The notes below the pieces were generated by a model. That model saw only the letters and a list, made by a program, of their open reading frames with translations. It ran no database searches and had not been told where the DNA came from. From NCBI GenBank assembly GCA_030386875.1, contig CM059568.1, forward strand, positions 29,816,120-29,880,119: 64,000 nucleotides of DNA, in the 5' to 3' direction. Positions within the stretch are counted from its first letter, which is position 1; the number at the start of each line of letters is the position of its first letter. The DNA is from Morinoia aosen (taxonomy: Eukaryota > Arthropoda > Malacostraca > Amphipoda > Talitridae). Shown one piece after another: positions 11,397 to 24,850 of this stretch. Both the position numbers and the translations under genes were made by a program.

Positions 11397-14059
11397 CTGC
11401 GCGAGAAAAACATTCAAGTTAACGAGGTTCATACTTGACTTATTTTCATTCATTTGAATATATTCTAGAGAGGTAGGGTATCCTCTAAGTGAGATATCTT
11501 ATAGCGCCTGAGAAGGTTCGGTCGTAATCTTCCCAGGAAGCTGAGAATAATACCTCGTAATTTCGAACACAGGTTATGCTCCAAAATGCCTACGCAGTAA
11601 CAGTAATAGAGAGTAACACTGAGCACAGCATCCGCATGCCATACTTAATTAGTGCGCAAACACCTAACGGAACGCATTGAGAACTGAGCTTGGTAACCAA
11701 TGCAGCTTCGTCGCCAGCAGCTGCAGGAGGGCAAAATTAGCCGAAATGCGACAGCCCACTTCTATTTGCCTCGGGAAAGTAAACTGGCACTTAAAGGAAA
11801 ATAAAACTCCCAGAAAAAACATCTCACGAACCGTTTCACAAAGAACGTGTTCTATCTGATCAAAGTTATAAGGATGAGGGGAAAGAAATATTTCACCTCT
11901 AAAAATTGTAATACAATTCAGAGGTTTCGATCATTTTCTATACCTATCTTCAAGAAGTAGTTTGCACAAATAGAAAAATTGCACATTAAAATGACATTTG
12001 CAATTTTAAAACGATGAAACATACAAAAAATGTTAATTTTTAAAATGACATGACATTATATGATAAAAAATCCACAGTGGAATGACCGTAGTAATTTTAA
12101 AATGAAAAAATCACTTCAGCTTGTATTTTTCTATTTTTACAGTCTACCTGTTGAAGATGAGCATAGATAATGATCGGAAGCTCTAGATTTGATAACACGA
12201 TTAAAAAGCAGAATGATTCTTCCCGCATGAACGATTTTTTAACATTTATCATGAGATCACATTTTCCACAAATTAAGTCCATCCGCGATATCACATATTG
12301 ACGTAAAATATCCATGAACACGTATTATACTAATGATAATAACGAAGTTAGGCATTGCAAGCCAATAACAGTAGCTATTAAGTTATTCTGCTGAAAGGTG
12401 GGGTATAATCAGAGAACAACATATCAATCGTTTCATTCAAAGCTGAAATATAGCTAAACACAGCACGGCGGGCACAAATTACACAGCACCTCGACACCTG
12501 CGAGCTTGTGCGCTACCATCGCAAGTGTTCGTATAAGGGCTGAACACGCTCGAGCCTCGAAGTGATACATTCTAGATTTGCAGTTCGATTGCAGCACATG
12601 GAAACAGTGCGTAAATATCGAACTACTCATTTGAAACTGACACGTGCAGGAGCCGAGACGTACAAAGCACAGTAGTTCCCATTGTAATTTTAACGTACAT
12701 TAGATTTTTGTTAATTTCACCTTCTCATTCAGGGAAAGGTTCACGAATGGTTAACAATGCCCATTCAGCTTCTATATTTTCAAGAGAATTCAATATTTTT
12801 TAGCATTTTCAATAAATTTTTAGAAATGAGCTGTTATTGTAAAGCTGTATCGTGCTAGTTAGGCAAAATCAGGGATTGTCAAGCTGCAGAAGGAGACGAA
12901 AACCTCAGGATTATCGTAATCCGCGTCAGTTCGACAAGTTTGGAGCTACCGAAAAAGTGGTCGCTCTCGAACTTCTCACACTTCTCTTGCTCATCAAAAC
13001 CGCCAAGGTTAGGGCCAGACGAAACCCGAATAGCATGAAATGTAAGTTGGCCAGGCTTAATGAATCCATATACATTGTAAAAAATGTACTCTTTGTACCA
13101 TTCAAGATACAAAGCCGTCAGTAACTCATAAGCATCCAAACATCCCAAAGGAAAAGCGAGTAATTAGGGCAAAGATCCTCTGAATAAGTTCAAACAGAGT
13201 ACTCACGCAATCGCCATGGGGTTGGCAGGCAATAAACTTTGCGCTGTTTGGAGTTTAACTGACAAAATGATTGAATGCTGGGAAGCCAAAATTGCAGACG
13301 TTCCACTCTCCAAAAGATCATACTTCGGACGTCAAGAATTCGCATCGGTATTGGTGAGAGCTGCCATATCCAAAAAAAGTAAATCTATACTTTTCTGTTA
13401 AAAACAGTACGAAAGCGAACACAATTCAAACATGTAACAAATTTTGTCCTGCGCTTGAAGAAGATGAAACCTGCTTCAAAAATAGACCGTTCACGTTTTA
13501 CCTCGACAGTGGATCCTCTCACACGTTAAACGGAACATAATATTGACGTCAATCGTATTTTAAGGTCTTCTTTGCAAGGTATTGTAGGCCTCTCTCATTA
13601 CCTATAACAATTCAATGGATTTTTCTGTTCGACCCTTTCTTGTGTTCAAAACTCGGCTTCTTTCCGTTTCAAAAGTGAACACTTCAGCAAAATGCATGGG
13701 AGAAAATTTCTCCCATGTTTCGTAATACGACAAAAAAATTTCTGAGACAGACTCAAGCTTGTATTTCAAGTTAAGAGGCGACACGTTGAATATTAATTAG
13801 AGATGATGTACAATAGAAACAAGTAAATGGTACAACAGTTGTATTGTTCTCTTTACTGAAGAACATATCTACAGGTCCGTGAGCATAAGGGTTACCTGCA
13901 CTCTGTATTTAACAAAGAAGAGTTTATTTTGAATGAGATCAGTACAAAGTGCGATGCTTGCAAGCCTTTGTATTAAGGAAGAGTGTTACGTCGGACGCTT
14001 GAATGAATTACGTATTCTTCTTCACTTGGGAACCCAAGCATCTGTTTTATTGTTGTCAG
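11397..14059. other. no gene seen (probably intronic)
   Basis: AT-rich DNA. The open frames near 12852-13148 (both strands) and 13216-13401 have no recognisable motif and no splice support. Confidence 0.45.
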
Positions 14060-14440
14060 CACAGAACATTAGAAAAAGCAAACAACGCAAATAATAAAAA
14101 CACCGATAACATATAATGTAAAAATGAACAGCATCAACATTAAATAGCTCTAATAGCAGAAAAAACAAAGAGCGCAGTCAGCGTATAGCCCAAACGGTAA
14201 ATAGTAGAAAAAGTATAAAGCACAAATACAAAAGAGCGCCTTCAGCTAATAGGACAAACAGCAAATAGCACAAATAATCAATATCATACACAGTAAATAG
14301 GCTCGTCAGCAAATAGTGCAAAACCAATTAGGGCATGTCAATAACACGCAGCACATTACACAAACACTAAGTAATGGCAACAACCAAATAACAGAACCTA
14401 CAAATGACAGAAATAGTAAAGAGATAAACTAGCACAAACA
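14060..14440. repeat. degenerate A-rich simple repeat (CAAATAG/ACAAATA words)
   Basis: The words CAAATAG, CAAATAA, AGCACAAA and AAATAGTA recur irregularly across about 380 bp. No strict period is visible by eye. This is most simply an old, decayed short tandem array or low-complexity tract. Confidence 0.5.
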
Positions 14441-16790
14441 ACAGTGTCATCTCTGGCGGCGGCGGCATATGAAAAAATGGATACGTCGAGGTTGAGGAGC
14501 CAGGTCCATTTCCTCTACATCTATCATTGATTGAAACTCAGAAGCACGCTCAGCGAATCCCAACCAAGAGACGAACCTCGTGGTGCTTCATTTCACGATC
14601 TGACAGATTATTCTTGTGGACACTTCCTCGATGGACAATCCGTGAACATCGAGACGCTGCTGTACTCGTTCAACTCAAAGGAAATTTCCTTATGACTTCT
14701 TACCAGTTTTCCAATGAGTGCAACAACAAAAACATTTAAGAAAACATTTTCATGAGAACAAATGTACGCAATCGTTATTATAGCGCATAATAAATACACA
14801 GGTTCGCATTGCGAGGGGTAACCAGTTGATACATTTGGCTTCCAGAGTAAATGGACACGCTGATCACGAAACACGAACACGCAGCTCACACACGAGCTGA
14901 ACACGCAAGTCAGGCACTTGCCGCAAGATGTGCGACGCTCGCCTCGCAGCAGCGCAGAACAGCGCACGAGTCCTGCCTGGCATGATACATGTGCGCGCGG
15001 CAGTGCAGAACGCGAGCCAGGAAAGCCATGGAAGACTCACGGCCTGTCCGGACTCCATAATAAGAATCAATCTACTGCGGTTACACACGTCGAACGGGTG
15101 GCGCTCAAGATTCGAGGTGGCTATTTCAAACGGTTACAGAGGACGGTCAAGCACTGAACTGACACAAAAGAAGCAAGGATGTCTTCGAATTCGGGAGCGA
15201 TTCAACAAATTTGTGCAAAGCACCAAAACGAGCTTACTTCGGGATCTTCTTGAACTGCCTCACTAAGGATTAGCGAGCATGACTATGAAAATGAACTGAA
15301 CATCATTTGAAGGAAGCAAGCGCTTTTCCAGGATACAAAAATACTCTTTCGATCAGAAATAATTCTCACAGTACTTACGTTTTGAATACTGATTAAATTC
15401 CTACAAGAAATAGGTACCTAATGAGAAGACTAATAGTAACCTATCAAGCGATTTTACGTTAGAGTTTTCATCAAGCTTAGATACTGAGCTTCTCTATCTT
15501 TTCGAAAGCAATGCATCAATTTCAATGGCTAAACTAATTTTTAAAAAATTTATCAAAGCGTCACCGACCTGAACACCAATAAATTGAGATTTTTACCACA
15601 AAACCCAATGTACAAGTGGGAAACGACTTGGTGAAAATACACCACCAAGGACTTCCTTGAACATTTTTTACCAAAGGACGAAACATCCAGTCAGTGGAAG
15701 CGACAGAATAGCGTACAGAGCGTCTACCATGGTACAGAGTCACACACAGTCACCAATACCACAACACACAGCGCCCGGTAGTGGCAGCTCGGTTATGCCG
15801 TCATGGCACTCCCTCACGCTGTGCTGCGCTCGCTGCCGCCTGTATTTCCTGCACTCCTGGTAGCCGGGGCTCCAACCTCCACACTTGTCTCTTCTGCATC
15901 GTTCCTCGTGCTCATACACACTAAGGAATTTGTACTTTCACTTCAAAATTAACATCTTTGAGTAAAACGGTAGCGTTGAAATCTTAGATTTATGCCTACA
16001 AATTTATTTATTCACGTCGCATCAAGTTCATTTATATCTATCTTCTGATACATGTACATCTATGATCTTTCAGTTCTCGTTTATGTTTCCTCGTATTTTT
16101 TACAATTAGGACATCATAATTCCCGAATATTTACTGATGTACTTTTCCGCTACGTAGGATAAGCCCGACTTTTCCATACTCATTATAACTTGGAAGCCTC
16201 CAATTTAAAAAGTAATTGTGGTGCAAATTCACATTTTGATTTGACATTGTTCGGTAGTTCACAAATTTTGAATTAAGAGTATCTAGAGTAATAGTCCTGG
16301 CTACATTGTACAGTCTTTTAGCACATAAAATGAAATGGAATAAAATTTGTTTACAATCGCTGGCTAACAAACTCATCCAAAAATGTTTACGAAAGCAAAA
16401 TGAGAGTCATCTTCTAATGTACAGTAAAATGACGCAGAATTCAACAGACGTGTAACATGAAAACAAACAGTCATAGCTCATATGAGAACAGTCGCAGCAG
16501 TCAATCAAATCACAATCTTAACCGTAGACGAAATATGTCACTGAACATGAAGTACAATGGACTCGGGTGAAAATTAAAATACTAACAAACCAAAGCATGC
16601 AGGAGACATAAGTAAATAGCGAAGCAACGACCAAGCACGTGCAGAAACGCACGAGGTACGATGAAGAAATTAATGAATGATATTCTAAAGTGATAGGTTT
16701 TCGAACAACGCATGGAACCAAAGAGAATTTTGAGTACTGGCCGCGAGGACACGGAAGCTCGAAGAGGAGTCCAGGAATTTGAGGGGCGGA
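14441..16790. other. no gene seen; GC-richer patch at about 14.88-15.10 kb
   Basis: The patch around 14880-15100 is richer in G+C and holds overlapping open frames on both strands, but none has a motif, a convincing start or splice support. The rest is AT-rich non-coding sequence. Confidence 0.4.
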
Positions 16791-16794
16791 TGCG

Positions 16795-16925
16795 TGAGAT
16801 CGTCGTTAAAAATATCTTGGGATGCGCGGGGCAGCGCCGCCTGCGGGGCGCGCTCGCTCACGTCTCCTCTTCTCGAGCCAAGGTCTTTGAAAAGACCCTG
16901 AGATGCGGCGATTATAAAAGGGGAA
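16795..16925 (+). promoter_or_regulatory. GC-rich patch with TATA box, possible promoter
   Basis: A GC-rich stretch (about 16795-16900, including GCGCGGGGCAGCGCCGCC) is followed by a good TATA box, TATAAAAG at 16913-16920. This combination is unusual in the AT-rich surroundings and resembles a core promoter directed rightwards. I found no recognisable downstream gene, so this is only a candidate. Confidence 0.25.
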
Positions 16926-16957
16926 TGAAGACTCCTACAAATTTGGAAGTTATGTAA

Positions 16958-19900
16958 TCATAGAATACCACTGAAAGATCAGTCGCAAGCACTGGAAGGC
17001 TGCTGGTGAACAAAAGGATTCAGGAAAATCGCAGCTGTCAGCTAACACAGGGTCAACAACATTTTAAACAAAAAGAAAATTCAACGGTGAAATACAAAAT
17101 AGAAGAATTTACCAAAACGTCGATAACGATCAAACCGCACGAACTGAACTTTGCAGAGAACATTAGGTAGGAAGAATTAATGGGTAAATGAATGAACGAC
17201 TCACTAAATTGCATAATTAAAATGTAAAATGAAGTATCAAGGAAGAGACCATGTCGGCGCAGTTGATTGTGCATGGAGGAAGGCACAAGACAAATGTCAA
17301 TTGAAAATTCCAACGTACAAGTCGAAAAAAGAATAGCAAAAGTGAGTAAAAAAATCAACTTCCGGGCGTTAATTAAACAGTTAATCTATTCAACAATGGA
17401 GGTGATTTAAACCGAGTAAATGAGTAGCTAAAATAAAGACCAGATCAAATATGCGCATGGTGCTCGAAAGATTTCACACAACCGCGAGAGAGGAGTACGG
17501 CAAAATATCCATGTAAATTTTACCTGATATTTCGGGAAGACTGCTCATATCATGAGCTTGCTAGAAACAAAGTAAAAAAATGCATATCTAAGATGTCACT
17601 AAACTAAATTTACCTGTTGTTTACACTTGTTTGGTTTAAGAAGAGCAGAGTCTGGATTAAATAATGAGTAACGAAAGAATTAGGAAAATCGAAAGCTAAA
17701 ATGGCGAACATTATAATGGAGAAACTCAGACATTCGTATTTATGAACTCTTTTATTCTAGCGGTGTATATCTACGTATAACTGACTACACATAGCAACTA
17801 AAAATAAAACTGTAACTCCAAACGTTGGGAGCAGCAGGGTTAATTGTGGAGCAATCAACGACAACGGGCGACTGAGAGGTCTCCGGGAAAAACCGGGCAC
17901 ATGACGGCAATCATGGAAAAAGTCCTGCTGATAAGAAAGTACCGACGAGTGAAACGACCATGAACGACAACCTGCACTTGAAGAAGGGAAAACGATACGA
18001 AAATCTATCATGGGAATGACCTACCATATGAACAGTACACAATCGTCTCAATTTTCAATACTGGGATTGCTGACGCTTATCTAAGCTACGGCTGAATGAA
18101 CACGAGAAAGCCATGATGATCGGGGGTATTTGCAGCGTAGGTCTTTGATGAGACAGGAGAGGGTTGAGTGTCGCAAAGAGAAAAACATTTAACAAGCTGA
18201 ACCTAAAAAAGATGCAGCAATGGAATGGCTGCACAAAGTGCGGGTCAGCAGTTAAAATAAGAAAAAAACAGAACAAAGGTCACGGACGATCCTCTTGAAA
18301 TGCCTGCACCTCATCCAAGCCACCCTTGAAATATTAGGCAATTGGGCGTACCGACATTTCGAGTAAAACTATGTCCACCTCAAAAGCTCATATAAGGCAT
18401 ACGATTCATGGGATAGGCAATTTACTTCTCGAATTTGTTTTCGATTTTTCCAATTAAGGGGGACGGTGGGAAAAATCGAAGTGAGAGAATGACAGATTTT
18501 GTGCAATGGTCAAAAAATTGCTTGCGAACATAACAAAATACTCATACATCAAGAGCTCACAGGCGAAGACATCCACAAAAAGTTGCTCGTTCCGAAATTT
18601 TACCGCCGCAGCGGGGGCTACGGAACGGCGTACAAAACAAAAAGACATCACTTCTGATCTCATGAAGTCATCGACATCACAACTTTCACATACCACCAAG
18701 CTACATTGCTTCCAGCTGCTACTTGGTCTGTAATTGTACACTACGGAATGTATCTATGAAATTTCTCAGGTAATATTTTGCTTCGTGTGAGAAATTAAAG
18801 AAGACATTAAACCTTAATTGGAAGGGAGTATATTGCAGATTTCAAAGAAATCCGTAAATGTTCGAATGTTAGTAGCCGGTATCTGGGCACCATTTTTAAT
18901 ATTATGGGTTTCAGTATGTGAAGCTGTAGTTGTGTTTTGATATTTTAACATAACCAAATGGTGCACGGTCTTCAGATCCGAAGAATTCAAGATCCGAAGA
19001 ATTCAATGTCTATGCACATATTTGAGAACTACACATGCATCTACATAATGTGACATTATTTTCATTAGCACATTGTATGAAAGGGATGAGGCAGCTCAAT
19101 CTCCCTTGACATAATAAAATTATTCCTGACTAGTTTTAGACCGAACTCTGAAGCCCCTACATGTTTTGCACTGGGTAGCATGCTAGAGATCACGTAGAAG
19201 CGCGAAGAATGCCTGCTCTTATTTGTTGTGGCAACAGAACGCTCACTTCACCTAGAATGAATAGCAGTCATATTATACATGATAGTGTCATAAACACTCA
19301 AAAATAGTCAAATGCTTACAACTATTGAGGCAATGCAGGCTCAACAAAGGAACCAAGACTATACCTATCACTAAGCTCTGAATGAATGCACTACAGTCAT
19401 TTTAAAGAATCACACTGCATTCACCAGCTGGGACTCAGGATCACTATTCATTAACCACAGCACTATAGTGATCAGAAAGCATAAATTAATCGTTAGAAAA
19501 AAGTAAATTCCTCACTTCTCTACATCACCAGAAAAAATAGCAACCAATGTACAATTATTATGGCTGCGCAGCAAATAACCCCGATTTCTAACGAAAAATT
19601 TAGTTCTGGGGCAAAAGCTGAGAAATATTTCAGGAAAGAGAAAGCGTCAGATACTTAGGTTCGGGGATGTTTTCTAGGAAGAAATCGCTGGAAAGTAGCT
19701 GCATGAGGACGGCTCCACTTGGATGCGTGCGTCAAGGGTCGAAAACGCTGAGAATGGCCTGTGCCCTTGCACAATTCGCATGGAAAGCAGACCTTAATGG
19801 GTAGGAGAGGCCAGGCTGGTTCATCGTGCGCAGGAGGAACCCGCACTCATAATCAGCGATGCGCTCACTTCAAAAGGTTACCATGGAAGATGAGGCGAGT

Positions 19901-19964
19901 TTTTTGCCTCCATGCAAGCTGGGAAGACGAGTTCCGATTGAGGAAGACCCCGCTACTTCGATCT
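16958..19964. other. no gene seen
   Basis: Non-coding AT-rich DNA. A short 17-bp direct duplication (AGATCCGAAGAATTCAA) occurs at about 18973-19007. Short open frames near 17757-18011 and 18454-18741 lack motifs or splice support. Confidence 0.45.
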
Positions 19965-20104
19965 TTTGAGAAAATTGAAAAAGATGCGATTTCTTTAATG
20001 AAGGGAGTGTCGCATTTAATTTCGGGGATTTTCCCAAACGTACTGGTCTCTGCAATATCACTAACATGAGACACGTAGATCAAGCCATTGTAGTATACCA
20101 AAGA
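19965..20104. repeat. 140-bp tandem duplication, copy 1
   Basis: A 140-bp block starting TTTGAGAAAATTG and ending TATACCAAAGA is repeated immediately, and I found no differences between the copies. It is very recent, or an assembly artefact. Confidence 0.9.
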
Positions 20105-20244
20105 TTTGAGAAAATTGAAAAAGATGCGATTTCTTTAATGAAGGGAGTGTCGCATTTAATTTCGGGGATTTTCCCAAACGTACTGGTCTCTGCAATATCA
20201 CTAACATGAGACACGTAGATCAAGCCATTGTAGTATACCAAAGA
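20105..20244. repeat. 140-bp tandem duplication, copy 2
   Basis: Second, apparently identical copy, directly abutting the first. Confidence 0.9.
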
Positions 20245-20328
20245 ATATGATGTAAAGCTAAAAACAGCCGTTTACAAATCAAATGTAAGACATAAATCAG
20301 CACATGACAAATACGAAAAACAACTAAA

Positions 20329-20526
20329 ATGCAGGTGATGGTCCATCACATCCAGTCAAGGACAGTCACCAGATTTGAGGATGAGGGAACATCGTACCCG
20401 GAGATGGACCGTTATGGCTGCGGGGACATGGTCTGCGTGACCGAAGTTTTATCAAAAGAAGATGGTATTTTGAAGAAGGTCGTGACTGCTCAATTTAAAG
20501 AAATGATATACGAGAATCACTTGTGA
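20329..20526 (+). CDS. small candidate open frame, unknown
   Basis: A 65-codon open frame with coding-like codon choice in its first half (many G/C third positions) and the string DRYGCGDMVCVTEVLSKEDG. Start context is AAAATGC. The second half returns to AT-rich usage. No family is recognised. It could be an exon, a remnant of a mobile-element protein or chance. Confidence 0.25.
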   Translation: MQVMVHHIQSRTVTRFEDEGTSYPEMDRYGCGDMVCVTEVLSKEDGILKKVVTAQFKEMIYENHL

Positions 20527-21600
20527 GGGTTTATTGTGATCGCAAAAACTTTGTGGAAGCGAAAATGTTCATATTCGAACTGTTACAGAAAGAGTTCATG
20601 TTGTGATGAAAGGAAATGAGTTGTGACTAAAACTCATAATTTAAGTTTACTATTGTAGTTACATTTGCCAATATTTCAATTGAAACATTTTTCGGGAGAG
20701 TTAATAGTTATTCCTGTTGATTTTACTCCATTGATGCTTCTATATAGGAAGTTACATTGCCACTTGCCACACATTGAACTATTTTTCCATGTACTTACGA
20801 GTATTTAGTTGCGTGTTATATGTTGGAAGGACGTTTCACTTTTACAATGATAATTCGTATTTCGGACATAAAAGAAAATGCAACGATTCAGTTTACGGAA
20901 ATTAGCGATCGAAATTCATCTAAGTCATAGAATATAACAGAAACATGGTTTTAAGGGCTCCAGGCAGCATTTACGAATATGAAAATCAACAATGCATCAA
21001 AAGTTACCGCACTTCCTCAACGAGCATTGAAATTCGGTCTAAACTGACGTCAACATCGCGTAAGCACTAACTGGTCTTGTTAATTGAAGTCTCCGGATGG
21101 AGTTAAAAGGCGTTTTCACTATAGGTACAAAAACACTGTACTATCAAATACCAATACAAAGAACATTTTTGGCATGGGTGAGGAAAATAGTTTGCAGTTT
21201 ATTAAACGCTTTCCCTAGTTCAAAAAAGTGCATGTAAGCCAAGAATCTATGCATAGTCAGAAATTAAAAAGTGGTGTGCTTTAACTAACGTCTTTCAGCG
21301 GTACTTCTGATAGTATCTTATAATTCCCTTTTTTAATCGCTAGGAAATGCCGAAGTTTTATGATACAGTGAAATTAACTCAAAGTATAGCACTCATTAAA
21401 TGAAATAAAAGCAACTACTTGAAGCCCGATGTGGCGAAGTATATGAGTCGGTAATGTATGTGGAACTGACACCGCGTTAACAATTTTTTTCGAGCTTACT
21501 CAGGCGGCATGGAAAACATGTTCTTCTTTGCTGTTTTTTTTTAGGGTGTTGCCAATATCTGAATCTTAAAATTTTTGCCCCATTTATATAAGAACTTTCA
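20527..21600. other. no feature seen
   Basis: AT-rich non-coding sequence upstream of the LINE fragment. It includes a short poly-T tract near 21533-21542. Confidence 0.5.
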
Positions 21601-21703
21601 AAACACAAATTTCCAGTAACAGATGGAAGTGTAGAGCAAACCATTTAGTGCTCGACCTATCAGAGGCGCGGGTTGTCTGCTGCAGGCAGCACAAGCGATC
21701 GAA

Positions 21704-22817
21704 ATGGCGGATGAGGCAATGCTAGGTGACTTCGATGCTGCTTCCTGTGATGCAATCAATTTCGCGGTCCTCTTCTCCGATTGGAATGCTTTCCGAACAC
21801 AAGGCGAGAGCGCGCAGCCTTTTTTTTTGTGGCGAGAGCGCAGTGTGCTTGAATAACAAAATGTCATCATTCATACCAAACAATTTTGGCGTTCCTCAAG
21901 GTTCAATCATCGGCCCGATCTTATTTTCAATTTTCATCAATGATTTCCCCACCATGCCGGCTAACACAAAAATCTCAATGTATGCTGATGACGTACAAAT
22001 TTCCATGACAAGCTCAACAGCGGATTTAACAGAAACACAAGCCAACGCTGAAAACCTTCTGAGAAATCTGAAATTGTGGTATGACCATAATGGCCTCAAA
22101 CTTAACGCAAGTAAAACGCAATGCATTATTTTTGGATCACAGAATGCGACTAAAAATTTACCACCATTCAAGCTAACATTTGGAGACGATACAATTGAAC
22201 CAGTAGAGACGGTAAAAAATCTGGGTGTTTGGTTTGACAAAAATATGACTTTCAATTCACACGTCGAAACAATGTGCAACAAAATAAACGGAACCTTAAT
22301 GTTCTTTCATCGCATTAAGAACACACTTGACGAAAAATCTAGATTGTTAGTGATTCAGTCTTTAGTTTTATCGCGCCTGGACTACTGCAGTCTTGTATGG
22401 GGAAATTTACCTCAATATCGTCAGGAAGAGTTGCAAAAATGTCTAAACTTCGCCGCCAAAGTGGTGTGCAAAGGAAATTTCAATAAATACGATCATGTCA
22501 CCCCTCTTTTAAGAAAACTCGACTGGATCCCAATACCGAACAGATTCATGATCCAAAAAGTTCGACGAGTGTTCTCCTCTCTGTACCTCCCCCAAAGTAA
22601 TGCAGAGGTGGTAAAATTTTTTCCATCTAATATCCCAAACAAAAGACCAAATCGGAGGAATGATGTTTTAGTCAGTTACCGTTCATCTAACGTGGGACAA
22701 AAAGCTCTCTCAGTTTCTGGAGCTTTTTTGTGGAACAAGCTTCCCCAGCATATCAAAAACTCTAAAACTGTAAAAGAATTTAGAGTAAATGTGTCACGTC
22801 ATTTTGCATCTCTATAG
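21704..22817 (+). pseudogene. CR1-like non-LTR retrotransposon reverse transcriptase, truncated and frame-broken
   Basis: This is the 3' part of a LINE polymerase, the enzyme that copies element RNA at the target site. In the frame ending at the 22815-22817 stop, the reverse transcriptase block GVPQGS (codons 55-60 from 21726) and the catalytic YADD box (codons 86-89) are clear. The C-terminal region ends with an FLWNKLPQHIK-type motif usual in CR1/L2-group elements. A short upstream piece (from ATG 21704, another frame) contains AINFAVLFSDWNAF, which resembles the linker between endonuclease and RT. The RT blocks before GVPQGS, including the first catalytic Asp, are absent, as is the whole endonuclease. 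An 11-bp direct repeat (GGCGAGAGCGC, near 21803 and 21832) flanks a T run at the junction. The element cannot be active. The clade assignment is by motif memory only. Confidence 0.85.
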
Positions 22818-22839
22818 ACCTGCAGCATTTCGGTGTGAA

Positions 22840-24850
22840 TTTCCCATTTACCAGAAATTTTAATTTTCCTGAAATTTCTGTTAGAAAATTAGAAACTATT
22901 TCATTTTACGTTTGCTAAGCCATTCGTGCATTCATCTTAACTATTTCTGTCGACAATAATGAGCACCCCAGCCGTGAGTTCAATACAGCAGAATGAACGT
23001 TTTTTCCATAATTAGGAGTATTTCCTCATCTTTATTTTGTTATTTTTTCTTCTCTGTGTTAATATTTAACATCCGTATGGAAAACATACTCTGAAATACA
23101 TTTTGTGTGTACACCAATATACAGGTTTATAAATGTGAGGATTGTGCAAAGTTTATAATGAATTAAATTTTGGCTAACGTTGTCTCGTTATTTCAAAATC
23201 ATTCTCGAAGATGTTTTCAATCGATTTCGGCTGAGCTGGGGAGAGGGGTTAATTTAAGCATTTTCGTTTAGTCTTTTAATATTTTTCCGTGCGTTCAGTG
23301 CACACCAGCACTAAACTTTAAAATCGAAAAAAACTGTTAATTTCTGTTATCAAAATTATCACTTTGGACCATTGCTTAATCTACCTATATGTGCCAAATT
23401 TTGTAAATATTCTCCACTCAAATGTGATATCCGGCCACAATGTTACTCCATTTTATCCCATGTACACATGTCTGTATAATGCTGAAGAGTTGGGTTGTTT
23501 CTTGACTGTAACCTGAGTTTTCTTAAAAATTTCTATGAAGGAACTAAAAACCAGTTCATTTTACGTTTTCCGAAGTCTTCTTTTCCTTTTAGTTATTTTT
23601 TTTTCGATTAATTTCTTAGGATTACAATGAGCTCAACTGTCATTATCGGTGTAATAGATGGTAGGTTGTTTCTATCCTCTTATTTTATATTTGTATTTTT
23701 TCTTATATTTCATTCTCAATAAGTACATATATTAATATGTGTGTGTACGTATAAAGGTATATATATATCTACATAAATAGATATACATGTTTCTATTTCA
23801 TTTCTTTACACAAAAACCATCCGGTTAATAAATTTTATTGCACTAGCGAAATGATTCAAAAATAGATCTCCCACTTACACCAGAGGACGTCTCTGTGAAT
23901 CGGATTAATGACAAATACAATTAATGAAATTAATCGTAATTTGAGCGTATGAATCGTGGTAAAATTATCTTTCTGTCCGTATGTTGTACAAGCAAATTTT
24001 GATGTTGAGTATATGTTTGTTTGCGTATTTCTGCCAAAATTTTGTAGATATTTGTCAATCATGAGTGGTAACTGGCCTACACTGTATCTCCATTTTATCC
24101 CATGTACCCATGTCCGCATGATGTTGCAGAGAATATCGAGAAGATATGATATATGATATATATTGAAGATATGTTTTTTTTTGTTGTTGTTCCTCAGCGG
24201 TAACTTGAGTTTTCTTAAAATTTCCTTTAGGAAATCAAAAAACCATTCCATTTATACGTTTTTCGAAGTCCTTTTCTATTCCTTATCTTTCCTCAGGTTA
24301 TTTCTTACGATTCATCAGAGCTTGGGCTGTCATTTTAAATATTGAAAGATTAAGATTATTTTTCATGTCTATTAGCATTTTTCTTATATTCGTTTTCAAT
24401 ACGTATATATATGAATATGTGTCTTGGTGTGTGCGTGAGTGTGTGCGTGTGCGCACGCAAACATAAATGTTTATGTAGCAGTGTAAACATGCACACGTTT
24501 CGCACACATATATGCGCACATGTACATATATCGGTTTCTATTTCTACTTTTTGCATAAAAAGCAAAACCTCAAGACACATTACATTTTACCTAAAGCTCT
24601 GCGATCAGTTAACACTGCACCAAATTTCAGAAATAAACAAATTGATTGCGCTTGCTTTATGATTTATAAATCGATCTATCACGACCCCGAAGGGCATTTC
24701 TGTGAACAGAAGAAATTAAAAAGTATAAACAGACAAAGGAAATAAAGCACTCGTTCAAAAATTATCTCTATATTTGTATGCCGAACAAGCCATGCATTTC
24801 AATTTTGAGTGTAAGTTTGTTTACGCATTCCTAGATGTGCGTGCTGTGTT
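22840..24850. repeat. three diverged tandem units of about 0.65-0.8 kb
   Basis: Similar landmarks recur in order. A GCCAAATTTTGTAAATATT-like word is at about 23392 and again at 24032. CCATTTTATCCCATGTA is at about 23450 and 24090. TGAGTTTTCTTAAAA is near 23514 and 24207. CATTTTACGTTT-like words occur near 22901, 23559 and 24247. TTGAG(T)TATA(T)GTTTGTTTGCG-like words are near 24008 and 24806. The third unit is longer and contains a TG-rich stretch at about 24415-24455. The units are well diverged. They directly follow the LINE fragment and may be a 3'-untranslated repeat or an independent array. Confidence 0.6.

Noticed and set aside
14918..15266. 112-codon plus-strand frame and overlapping minus-strand frame
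   Set aside because: No motif, no splice support and equal openness on both strands in a GC-rich patch. Not enough to call a gene.
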